A DNA stretch of 64,000 bases. It comes from Chamaea fasciata. Taxonomy: Eukaryota > Chordata > Aves > Passeriformes > Sylviidae. The stretch spans positions 66,128,093-66,192,092 of the forward strand of contig JARCOQ010000006.1 of NCBI GenBank assembly GCA_029207755.1, in the 5' to 3' direction. Shown one piece after another: positions 1 through 8,396 of this stretch; within the stretch, counting starts at the first letter, position 1, and every line of letters begins with the position of its first letter. Position numbers and translations under genes: made by a program. The notes beneath the pieces were generated by a model, which ran no database searches, had not been told where the DNA came from, and was given only the letters and a program-made list of their open reading frames with translations.

Positions 1-669
1 CAGTATTTTGGGCCAGCACATCGTTGATCCGGCGGCGTTTTGCTGCCGGGCTCCTGAGTGACTGTGGCTCTGTGACGCCCTCTGGATGGCCTCTCTTCAA
101 GCTCTGCTTTTTGCAGGGGAAGCTGCTGCTGCTGCTGCTGCTGACCAGCACCACAGCCTGGGACAGCCCTGGCACCCCCTGAGTGCCGGTGCTGGGGCTG
201 CTGGTCTCAGCACGCAGCAGTGGCACTCGGTTCAGCCGTATGGGTTTCACTGCCCGGCTGCCCGGGCCTTGTGCTCTCTGTCTCCAGGAACGGCGCCGGG
301 CCTGCTCCGCCCTGGGCTGTTCCGACAGGCCGCTGCTGCTGCTGCTGCTGTTTGGATCTGCACATTGGAGAGAGGAGAGGGCAAGTGGTGTGAGCAGCTG
401 CGCAGGGCTCGGGTGATGTCCGTGCAGGATTGTCCCCAAGGCCTTGCCGGGCTGGCTTAAGGGCAGGGGAGGCATATGTGCCCACAGGCCAGCCTGGCCC
501 CGCTGGCCCAAGAGAGCCAGAGGGACTCTACCCTGGGTCGTTGTTGGAGCTCCTGCTTCCCCTTGCTGCAGCTCTTGACCGCTCCCCCACTGCCAGCCGT
601 GGGGAGGGAGATTTTGCTCTCACCTTGCTTCTTCCCAGGAGGACACTTCTCAGCAGTGTTGTGCACCAT
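1..669 (-). CDS. NLS-repeat protein gene, copy L (partial)
   Basis: Only the 5' coding part is present: exon 2 coding from 669 (ATG) to 624, an intron at 358-623, then the terminal exon from 357 into the window edge. The edge falls at the end of the first 69-residue repeat, so the remaining repeats, C-terminal tail and stop lie outside. A putative upstream exon is at 2370-2483. The visible part is open and has the N-terminal polyserine and Arg-rich segment. No function is recognised. Confidence 0.7.
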
Positions 670-1357
670 TGTGGATAGGGAGCAGTGCCTGGAAGGTCTG
701 TGCTGCAGGCCTTTCTCCTCCTGACAAAGCATCCCAGTCCTTGTTTGGACAGAGAGAGAGGCGTTTGTGGTGCCTCAGAGGCACCAGAACTCGCCAGTAG
801 CCTTGGGCAAGCTCCTTCTCCTCGATCCTGTCCTCAGCTCTGCAAGTTGTGTTGCCACCTTTGTACCTTAGGGCTGGGTGATGATGTCACACTAGTCCCT
901 GTCACCCACTGCCCTAATTCGGGGAGGCTATCCTTGTGGGTGCTGACAGTGACTTTGTCAATGCCAGGCACGGCTGTAAGGAGAAAAACAGAAATGGGAA
1001 CAGGTTCATCAACAGGTTGGCGGGCTTAAGGAGACTTAGGTCTTACTACAGGTCATCAGTGGTGATTAGGTCATACTAACCAGTCCTAATTCATTCTTTT
1101 GACAGCTCTAAGAGTACAGTTGATTGATTCATTCATTCTTTAAAAGAAGAGTTGTTCTGTGATACATTGGGCATATTGCTTGGGTCAGCCTCCTTAAAGG
1201 AAAATCAGAGTATTACCTACGGTCTCAAATGAAGCTTCTGAACCAACTTTAAGTACTCATGTGTTTTTCCCGAAAGATAAAGTCTCTGAGGCCGTGGAAA
1301 CTTCAGGATTGAGGTGGGCAAGCATGGCAGGAATTTGAGAAGATTGGTGCCCTGTAG

Positions 1358-1504
1358 GCACTGGGGGGCTCTGAAGTCTCCCTGGAGCCTTCTCTTCTCC
1401 AGGCTGAACAAGCTCAGCTCTCTCAGCCCATCTCCAGAGCAGAACTGCTCCAGCCCTTGGATCATGGCTGCAACCCTCCTCTGGACTCACTCCAGAAGTT
1501 CCAT

Positions 1505-1569
<65 letters not shown>

Positions 1570-1629
1570 TTTTTGTTTTTTTTTTTTTTTTTTTAAACGT
1601 GGAGACCCCAGATGTGGGTGCAGAATTAC
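1358..1629 (-). mobile_element. CR1 LINE fragment, antisense, with 89-bp T tract (unit L)
   Basis: The plus strand matches the reverse complement of avian CR1 just upstream of its 3' end: CTTCTCTTCTCCAGGCTGAAC, AGCTCTCTCAGCCC, CCCTCCTCTGGACTCACTCCA, then CCCCAGATGTGGGTGCAG after the tract. The tract (1506-1594) replaces the short A-rich consensus segment and is interrupted by two G residues. Assignment is from memory of the CR1 consensus. Confidence 0.75.
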
Positions 1630-2851
1630 TTTTGGGTTCAGGCAAGCGTTTGTTCATCACAGTTACTCCCACAAGCCAGCCCAGGTGGGAGCAGAGCTCC
1701 TTCCACCCCACCCACCCTGTTTCCATCCCTTCTTCAGCACATCCCATGGTGCTTTTTTCTGCTGCTTCCCAGGAGCTGTTGGCTCTTGCCCTGCCCTGAC
1801 TGCTGGACCCGTCTGTGGACACGGCACAGCGATCTGTTGCCAGCTCTCTGGATTCTGAAGGAAAACCCAAGCAAATCTCTGAATCAAAGTAAAGGTGTCT
1901 TGCAAACTTAACCTAATCCTTTGTAAAGCTGTATTAAGGCCAAATTAAATTCAAATCTGTGGGTTCATTTTCCTCTTAGGCTTTATTCCTCGTTTGTTTG
2001 AGAGAGCTGGTGAGTCTTTTAGGACTCATGGTACCTTGGTTCCCTTTCAGAATGGAACAAATCTGAGACTTTTCCAGCCAGTTTTTCTTTAAATACCACG
2101 AGTTTTCATTCCCCTTTCATTTAAAATACTTCCACAATTTAATATGAAATGCTGGGTAGCAAAACCGGTAGCACTTCCAGACAGAAAGAAGTATGTTGTG
2201 TGTAACTCCAAATGTGAATTCTCCTTGCAAAGTGATGGCTTTCCACTGAGGTGGATCAAACAGATGCTCAGTTGGATGCTGGTGCTGAAGCACTTTTCTC
2301 TTGTGGCTTGAGTGTCTGATGGCAACAGCCTGAGATTTTAATAGCAGAAAGAAGGGATTTCCTACTAACCTTCCCCAGAGAACTGTCACTTGTACAGTCT
2401 TTTCCAGGCTCGTCTAGTCTGATCTGCATCTTCTCCAAAACTTGGTCAATTTTTAAACACTTTTTAAACTTTTTGTGTACCATTTGCAGAGAACAGGAGG
2501 GTGCTGGCTATTTTTTTTCACAAAATACACGCTGCTCTGTGAGTGAGGTGGTCCTCCGTTCTCCCCAGAGCAACCTTTACCTGTCAGCTCTGCTGCTTCT
2601 CAAGGATGGGATGCTGGTGCTGGTGTGGATAAACAGATTTTCTCCCATTTTCAGCACAGGTGATGGAGGGAGAGGAGCTGTTGGCCAAGAGCCTCATGGT
2701 GCCAGCACCTCCTGACATGCAGGAGCTGAAAAACTAGAGGTTTTGCCCTTGTTGCATTCAGTGGATTTCTAATTTTACTTCAAGCTAATTGCTTCCTCGT
2801 CCTGGGAGGTGCCAGGGAGATGCCCAAGGGGACACAAGGACAAAGATTTTA

Positions 2852-3132
2852 GCAGGGTCTATTGCCATAAGACAAGGGGTGTTGGTTTTAAACTGGAGGA
2901 GGGATGATTCAAATGAGCTTCAAGGAAGAAATTTTTAATCAATGAGGGTGATAAAAATGCTGTGGTCTCTGCCACAGGTTGCCCAGAGATGCTGTGGAAA
3001 CATTCCAGGTTGGATGGGGCTTGGAACAAGCTGACTAGTTGAAGGTGTCCTTGCTTATTGCAGGGAGGGTGGAAGTAAATGAGATTTAAAGTGTCTCCCA
3101 AGCCCAACCATTGTACGATTTTACGATCATCT
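2852..3132 (+). mobile_element. CR1 LINE 3' end (unit L)
   Basis: The plus strand follows the CR1 3' terminus: ACAAGGGGTGTTGGTTTTAA, AAGGAAGAAATTTTT, CACAGGTTGCCCAGAGATGC, a GGATGGGGCTTGGAACAAGC stretch, GAAGGTGTCC and AACCATTGTACGATTTTACG. The last resembles the CR1 terminal octamer repeat (ATTCTATG)n in degenerate form. About 280 bp of heavily 5'-truncated element, with its 3' end about 95 bp from the gene stop codon. Confidence 0.82.
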
Positions 3133-3225
3133 CATCCAACTTCACTGCTCCAACATGATTCCCATGAGCATGCAGGAGGCTGGGAAAAGGAATGTGGGCT
3201 CTCCCAGTTCAAACAAACAGAAAAG

Positions 3226-3231
3226 TTTATT
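3226..3231 (-). terminator. AATAAA poly(A) signal overlapping the stop codon (representative, U1)
   Basis: On the minus strand the last codons read CCA TCA AAA TAA A, so the TAA stop (3229-3227) is the middle of AATAAA (3231-3226). A TGTTTGTTTG element follows within 20 bases and could serve as the U/GU-rich downstream element. The 3' UTR would then be only some 10-30 bases. The overlap is identical in the other fifteen complete copies at the corresponding stop. Confidence 0.6.
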
Positions 3232-4566
3232 TTGATGGCTGAGGGGGACGAGCACCAGAGGGTGATGCTCGTCTGATCCTGCTCTGGTTTTCAGGCCGAC
3301 TGTACAGCTTTTTCTCCTGCCGCTGTTGCCGCCGGACGTGTCTCATCCGGATTGGCCCAGGCTGGGAGCGTTTGTCCTTCATGGAGCCAGCGAAGAGCCA
3401 GGGTGGTCTGTATGGAGCTGCTTGTCTGCTGGGTGACTGAGTGTCCTGGGACAGCCCTGGCACCCCCTGAGTGGCAGTGCTGGGGCTGCTGGTCTCAATA
3501 CTTTGGGCCAGCACATCGTCGATCCGGCGGCGTTTTGCTGCCGGGCTCCTGAGTGACTGTGGCTCTGTGGCGCCGTCTGGATGGCCTCTTTTCAAGCTCT
3601 GCTTTTTGCACGGGAAGCTGCTGCTGCTGCTGCTGCTGACCAGCACCACAGCCTGGGACAGCCCTGGCACCCCCTGAGTGGCGGTGCTGGGGCTGCTGGT
3701 CTCAATACTTTGGGCGATCCGGCGGTGTTTTGCTGCCGGGCTCCTGAGTGTCTGTGGCTCTGTGGCGCCCTCTGGATGGCCTCTCTTCAAGCTCTGCTTT
3801 TTGCAGGGGAAGCTGCTGCTGCTGCTGCTTCTGACCAGAACCACACTTTGAGACAGCCCTGGCACCCCCTGAGTGGCGGTGCTGGGGCTGCTGGCCTCAG
3901 TATTTTGGGCCAGCACATCGTTGATCCGGCGGCGTTTTGCTGCCGGGCTCCTGAGTGACTGTGGCTCTGTGACGCCCTCTGGATGGCCTCTCTTCAAGCT
4001 CTGCTTTTTGCAGGGGAAGCTGCTGCTGCTGCTGCTGCTGACCAGCACCACAGCCTGGGACAGCCCTGGCACCCCCTGAGTGCCGGTGCTGGGGCTGCTG
4101 GTCTCAGCACGCAGCAGTGGCACTCGGTTCAGCCGTATGGGTTTCACTGCCCGGCTGCCCGGGCCTTGTGCTCTCTGTCTCCAGGAACGGCGCCGGGCCT
4201 GCTCCGCCCTGGGCTGTTCCGACAGGCCGCTGCTGCTGCTGCTGCTGTTTGGATCTGCACATTGGAGAGAGGAGAGGGCAAGTGGTGTGAGCAGCTGCGC
4301 AGGGCTCGGGTGATGTCCGTGCAGGATTGTCCCCAAGGCCTTGCCGGGCTGGCTTAAGGGCAGGGGAGGCATATGTGCCCACAGGCCAGCCTGGCCCCGC
4401 TGGCCCAAGAGAGCCAGAGGGACTCTACCCTGGGTCGTTGTTGGAGCTCCTGCTTCCCCTTGCTGCAGCTCTTGACCGCTCCCCCACTGCCAGCCGTGGG
4501 GAGGGAGATTTTGCTCTCACCTTGCTTCTTCCCAGGAGGACACTTCTCAGCAGTGTTGTGCACCAT
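3227..4566 (-). CDS. Tandem-repeat basic nuclear protein (unrecognised), copy U1, reference
   Basis: Not recognised as a known family. The terminal exon (3227-4254) encodes, in order: a polySer run of six, an Arg-rich segment (RAEQARRRSWRQRAQ), a 69-residue repeat (3899-4105), a 65-residue repeat lacking DDVL (3704-3898), a second 69-residue repeat (3497-3703), a partial repeat (3446-3496) and a very basic tail rich in Arg. Each full repeat carries VVLV plus polySer, KKQSLKRG and PAAKRRRI or PAAKHRRI; the last class resembles the c-Myc NLS (PAAKRVKLD), so nuclear import is the likely first property. A donor at 4520/4519 and an acceptor at 4256/4255, both phase 1, remove 266 bp and join to the ATG at 4566 (context CACAATGG), giving 357 residues. 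Reading through the intron instead would require a TTG start at 4408 or the ATG at 4372. With exon 6201-6314 added, the protein would be 412 residues. The reading frame is certain; the splice model is inferred. Confidence 0.72.
3446..4105 (-). repeat. Coding minisatellite: 207/195-bp internal repeats (representative, U1)
   Basis: Three full repeats plus a 51-bp partial one. The consensus repeat starts ETSSPSTATQGVPGLSQ, then VVLV and polySer, FPCKKQSLKRGHP, TEPQSLRSP, PAAKRRRI and DDVLAQSI, 69 residues in total. The middle repeat lacks four codons (DDVL), giving 195 bp. Other copies have two (U8, U15, U16) or four (U9, U10) full repeats, always a whole number of 207- or 195-bp steps. The polySer is written mostly with AGC codons, seen as CTG runs on the plus strand. 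Confidence 0.95.
4255..4520 (-). other. Putative 266-bp phase-1 intron (representative, U1)
   Basis: Donor AAGCAAG|GTGAGA fits the vertebrate consensus closely. The acceptor side has a CCCTCTCCTCTCTCC pyrimidine tract, then AATGTGCAG|AT. Both cut after the first base of a codon, so splicing recreates a GAT (Asp) codon and keeps the frame. Both sites are unchanged by eye in all copies. Inside the intron the frame has no ATG before 4372, which argues against a single-exon gene starting at 4408, where the codon is TTG. Confidence 0.6.
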
Positions 4567-4778
4567 TGTGGATAGGGAGCAGTGCCTGGAAGGTCTGTGC
4601 TGCAGGCCTTTCTCCTCCTGACAAAGCATCCCAGTCCTTGTTTGGACAGAGAGAGAGGCGTTTGTGGTGCCTCAGAGGCACCAGAACTCGCCAGTAGCCT
4701 TGGGCAAGCTCCTTCTCCTCGATCCTGTCCTCAGCTCTGCAAGTTGTGTTGCCACCTTTGTACCTTAGGGCTGGGTGA

Positions 4779-4786
4779 TGATGTCA
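4779..4786 (-). promoter_or_regulatory. CRE/ATF-like site TGACATCA (representative, U1)
   Basis: The minus strand reads GTGTGACATCATC, one base from the palindromic CRE TGACGTCA. It lies about 215 bp upstream of the ATG at 4566. If exon 2 is the first exon it is in the promoter; in the three-exon model it is intronic. It is present in every unit. An eight-base match can be chance, and no TATA box was seen nearby. Confidence 0.2.
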
Positions 4787-5254
4787 CACTAGTCCCTGTC
4801 ACCCACTGCCCTAATTCAGGGAGGCTATCCTTGTGGGTGCTGACAGTGACTTTGTCAATGCCAGGCACGGCTGTAAGGAGAAAAACAGAAATGGGAACAG
4901 GTTCATCAACAGGTTGGCGGGCTTAAGGAGACTTAGGTCTTACTACAGGTCATCAGTGGTGATTAGGTCATACTAACCAGTCCTAATTCATTCTTTTGAC
5001 AGCTCTAAGAGTACAGTTGATTGATTCATTCATTCTTTAAAAGAAGAGTTGTTCTGTGATACATTGGGCATATTGCTTGGGTCAGCCTCCTTAAAGGAAA
5101 ATCAGAGTATTACCTACGGTCTCAAATGAAGCTTCTGAACCAACTTTAAGTACTCATGTGTTTTTCCCGAAAGATAAAGTCTCTGAGGCCGTGGAAACTT
5201 CAGGATTGAGGTGGGCAAGCATGGCAGGAATTTGAGAAGATTGGTGCCCTGTAG

Positions 5255-5460
5255 GCACTGGGGGGCTCTGAAGTCTCCCTGGAGCCTTCTCTTCTCCAGG
5301 CTGAACAAGCTCAGCTCTCTCAGCCCATCTCCAGAGCAGAACTGCTCCAGCCCTTGGATCATGGCTGCAACCCTCCTCTGGACTCACTCCAGAAGTTCCA
5401 TGTTTTTGTTTTTTTTTTTTTTTTTAAACGTGGAGACCCCAGATGTGGGTGCAGAATTAC
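5255..5460 (-). mobile_element. Antisense CR1 fragment, T tract 5403-5425 (U1)
   Basis: Short tract of 23 bp with one G, followed by AAACGTGGAG. Confidence 0.75.
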
Positions 5461-6200
5461 TTTTGGGTTCAGGCAAGCGTTTGTTCATCACAGTTACTCC
5501 CACAAGCCAGCCCAGGTGGGAGCAGAGCTCCTTCCACCCCACCCACCCTGTTTCCATCCCTTCTTCAGCACATCCCATGGTGCTTTTTTCTGCTGCTTCC
5601 CAGGAGCTGTTGGCTCTTGCCCTGCCCTGACTGCTGGACCCGTCTGTGGACACTGCACAGCGATCTGTTGCCAGCTGTCTGGATTCTGAAGGAAAACCCA
5701 AGCAAATCTCTGAATCAAAGTAAAGGTGTCTTGCAAACTTAACCTAATCCTTTGTAAAGCTGTATTAAGGCCAAATTAAATTCAAATCTGTGGGTTCATT
5801 TTCCTCTTAGGCTTTATTCCTCGTTTGTTTGAGAGAGCTGGTGAGTCTTTTAGGACTCATGGTACCTTGGTTCCCTTTCAGAATGGAACAAATCTGAGAC
5901 TTTTCCAGCCAGTTTTTCTTTAAATACCACGAGTTTTCATTCCCCTTTCATTTAAAATACTTCCACAATTTAATATGAAATGCTGGGTAGCAAACCCGGT
6001 AGCACTTCCAGACAGAAAGAAGTATGTTGTGTGTAACTCCAAATGTGAATTCTCCTTGCAAAGTGATGGCTTTCCACTGAGGTGGATCAAACAGATGCTC
6101 AGTTGGATGCTGGTGCTGAAGCACTTTTCTCTTGTGGCTTGAGTGTCTGATGGCAACAGCCTGAGATTTTAATAGCAGAAAGAAGGGATTTCCTACTAAC

Positions 6201-6314
6201 CTTCCCCGGAGAACTGTCACTTGTACAGTCTTTTCCAGCCTCGTCTAGTCTGACCTGCATCTTCTCCAAAACTTGGTCAATTTTTAAATACTTTTTAAAC
6301 TTTTTGTGTACCAT
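6201..6314 (-). CDS. Putative first coding exon of the array gene (representative, U1)
   Basis: An ATG at 6314 opens 38 codons of a Lys-rich hydrophilic peptide beginning MVHKKFKKYLK. It ends at a good donor, GGGAAG|GTTAGT (exon end 6201), in phase 0. The next candidate acceptor, CTTTGTCAG|GAGGAG (exon from 4617), is also phase 0 and leads into exon 2 (4521-4617), then by phase 1 into the terminal exon. The 1583-bp intron would contain the antisense CR1 fragment. The acceptor is moderate: a CTCTCTCTGTCC tract lies about 25 bases upstream. Exon 2 could instead begin the protein at the ATG at 4566 or 4629. The equivalent segment exists in all other units. Confidence 0.4.
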
Positions 6315-7056
6315 TTGCAGAGAACAGGAGGGTGCTGGCTATTTTTTTCACAAAATACACGCTGCTCTGTGAGTGAGGTGGTCCTCCGTTCTCCCCAGAG
6401 AAACCTTTACCAGTAAGCTCTGCTGCTTCTCAAGGATGGGATGCTGGTGCTGGTGTGGATAAACAGATTTTCTCCCATTTTCAGCACAGGTGATGGAGGG
6501 AGAGGAGCTGTTGGCCAAGAGCCTCATGGTGCCAGCACCTCCTGACATGCAGGAGCTGAAAAACTAGAGGTTTTGCCCTTGTTGCATTCAGTGGATTTCT
6601 AATTTTACTTCAAGCTAATTGCTTCCTCGTCCTGGGAGGTGCCAGGGAGATGCCCAAGGGGACACAAGGACAAAGATTTTAGCAGGGTCTATTGCCATAA
6701 GACAAGGGGTGTTGGTTTTAAACTGGAGGAGGGATGATTCAAATGAGCTTCAAGGAAGAAATTTTTAATCAATGAGGGTGATAAAAATGCAGTGGTCTCT
6801 GCCACAGGTTGCCCAGAGATGCTGTGGAAACATTCCAGGTTGGATGGGGCTTGGAACAAGCTGACTAGTTGAAGGTGTCCTTGCTTATTGCAGGGAGGGT
6901 GGAAGTAAATGAGATTTAAAGTGTCTCCCAAGCCCAACCATTGTACGATTTTACGATCATCTCATCCAACTTCACTGCTCCAACATGATTCCCATGAGCA
7001 TGCAGGAGGCTGGGAAAAGGAATGTGGGCTCTCCCAGTTCAAACAAACAGAAAAGT
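6315..7056. other. Intergenic segment between gene copies (representative, U1)
   Basis: It lies between the putative first exon of copy U1 and the stop/poly(A) signal of copy U2. It holds the CR1 3' end (6682-6962) and otherwise no gene. A promoter for the minus-strand gene would be expected here in the three-exon model. I see no TATA box or CpG island. The final 94 bp would contain the poly(A) cleavage zone of the next copy. Confidence 0.5.
6682..6962 (+). mobile_element. CR1 3' end (U1)
   Basis: Variant AATGCAGTGG; GGAAGTAAATGAG. Confidence 0.82.
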
Positions 7057-8396
7057 TTATTTTGATGGCTGAGGGGGACGAGCACCAGAGGGTGATGCTC
7101 GTCTGATCCTGCTCTGGTTTTCAGGCCGACTGTACAGCTTTTTCTCCTGCCGCTGTTGCCGCCGGACGTGTCTCATACGGATTGGCCCAGGCTGGGAGCG
7201 TTTGTCCTTCATGGAGCCAGCGAAGAGCCAGGGTGGTCTGTATGGAGCTGCTTGTCTGCTGGGTGACTGAGTGTCCTGGGACAGCCCTGGCACCCCCTGA
7301 GTGGCGGTGCTGGGGCTGCTGGTCTCAATACTTTGGGCCAGCACATCGTCGATCCGGCGGCGTTTTGCTGCCGGGCTCCTGAGTGACTGTGGCTCTGTGG
7401 CGCCGTCTGGATGGCCTCTTTTCAAGCTCTGCTTTTTGCACGGGAAGCTGCTGCTGCTGCTGCTGCTGACCAGCACCACAGCCTGGGACAGCCCTGGCAC
7501 CCCCTGAGTGGCGGTGCTGGGGCTGCTGGTCTCAATACTTTGGGCGATCCGGCGGTGTTTTGCTGCCGGGCTCCTGAGTGTCTGTGGCTCTGTGGCGCCC
7601 TCTGGATGGCCTCTCTTCAAGCTCTGCTTTTTGCAGGGGAAGCTGCTGCTGCTGCTGCTTCTGACCAGAACCACACTTTGAGACAGCCCTGGCACCCCCT
7701 GAGTGGCGGTGCTGGGGCTGCTGGCCTCAGTATTTTGGGCCAGCACATCGTCGATCCGGCGGCGTTTTTCTGCCGGGCTCCTGAGTGACTGTGGCTCTGT
7801 GACGCCCTCTGGATGGCCTCTCTTCAAGCTCTGCTTTTTGCAGGGGAAGCTGCTGCTGCTGCTGCTGCTGACCAGCACCACAGCCTGGGACAGCCCTGGC
7901 ACCCCCTGAGTGCCGGTGCTGGGGCTGCTGGTCTCAGCACGCAGCAGTGGCACTCGGTTCAGCCGTATGGGTTTCACTGCCCGGCTGCCCGGGCCTTGTG
8001 CTCTCTGTCTCCAGGAACGGCGCCGGGCCTGCTCCGCCCTGGGCTGTTCCGACAGGCCGCTGCTGCTGCTGCTGCTGTTTGGATCTGCACATTGGAGAGA
8101 GGAGAGGGCAAGTGGTGTGAGCAGCTGCGCAGGGCTCGGGTGATGTCCGTGCAGGATTGTCCCCAAGGCCTTGCCGGGCTGGCTTAAGGGCAGGGGAGGC
8201 ATATGTGCCCACAGGCCAGCCTGGCCCCGCTGGCCCAAGAGAGCCAGAGGGACTCTACCCTGGGTCGTTGTTGGAGCTCCTGCTTCCCCTTGCTGCAGCT
8301 CTTGACCGCTCCCCCACTGCCAGCCGTGGGGAGGGAGATTTTGCTCTCACCTTGCTTCTTCCCAGGAGGACACTTCTCAGCAGTGTTGTGCACCAT
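7057..8396 (-). CDS. NLS-repeat protein gene, copy U2
   Basis: Exons 7057-8084 and 8351-8396, predicted 357 residues, three full repeats. Compared with U1 the first NLS-like motif reads PAEKRRRIDD: an Ala-to-Glu change next to the basic cluster, and Asn to Asp after it. The repeat therefore still ends DDVL but may bind importin less well. Putative upstream exon 10031-10144. Confidence 0.72.

Larger units (their letters stand above)
1..3226. repeat. Array unit L (left partial)
   Basis: The unit is truncated by the window edge inside the first coding repeat of its gene. It carries the longest T-rich tract in the window (1506-1594, 89 bp). Confidence 0.95.
4618..6200 (-). other. Region between exon 2 and putative exon 1 (representative, U1)
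   Basis: No convincing coding sequence on either strand. It holds the antisense CR1 fragment with its T tract (5255-5460), a short TGATTGATTCATTCATTC run near 5019-5036, and unique-looking AT-rich DNA. In the three-exon model it is intron 1; otherwise it is 5' flank. Confidence 0.5.
3227..7056. repeat. Array unit U1 (3830 bp)
   Basis: First complete unit, used here as the reference. Layout from high to low coordinate along the gene: intergenic DNA with CR1 3' end (6682-6962), putative exon 1 (6201-6314), intron with antisense CR1 (5255-5460), exon 2 (4521-4617), 266-bp intron, terminal exon (3227-4254). The T tract is 23 bp. Confidence 0.95.

Noticed and set aside
1314..1858. Long frames with polyphenylalanine or polylysine across the T tract
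   Set aside because: They are translations of a homopolymer-rich CR1 fragment; length changes among units break and refuse frames freely (for example the 182-189 residue minus frames near 16702 and 35912).
2473..2715. Plus-strand 80-residue frame opposite the putative first exon region
   Set aside because: Broken or shifted in many units by the T-run length near 6340 and its equivalents, and no recognisable features.
3983..4357. Plus-strand frames with polyalanine or polyleucine opposite the gene
   Set aside because: They are antisense shadows of the AGC-coded polyserine; CTG runs read as Leu or Ala. No independent start context or splice support.
4373..4408. Taking the long frame as a single exon starting at 4408
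   Set aside because: The codon at 4408 is TTG. The segment up to 4255 lies in a well-bounded intron, and the spliced model gives an ATG in good context.
3227..4408. Relationship to POM121-type nucleoporins (SLKRG, KRR and Ser-rich stretches)
   Set aside because: Only short low-complexity resemblance; no membrane segment and no FG repeats. Not enough to name the gene.
5019..5036. TGATTGATTCATTCATTC as a microsatellite
   Set aside because: Too short and unchanged in all units inspected; simple local sequence rather than a variable repeat.
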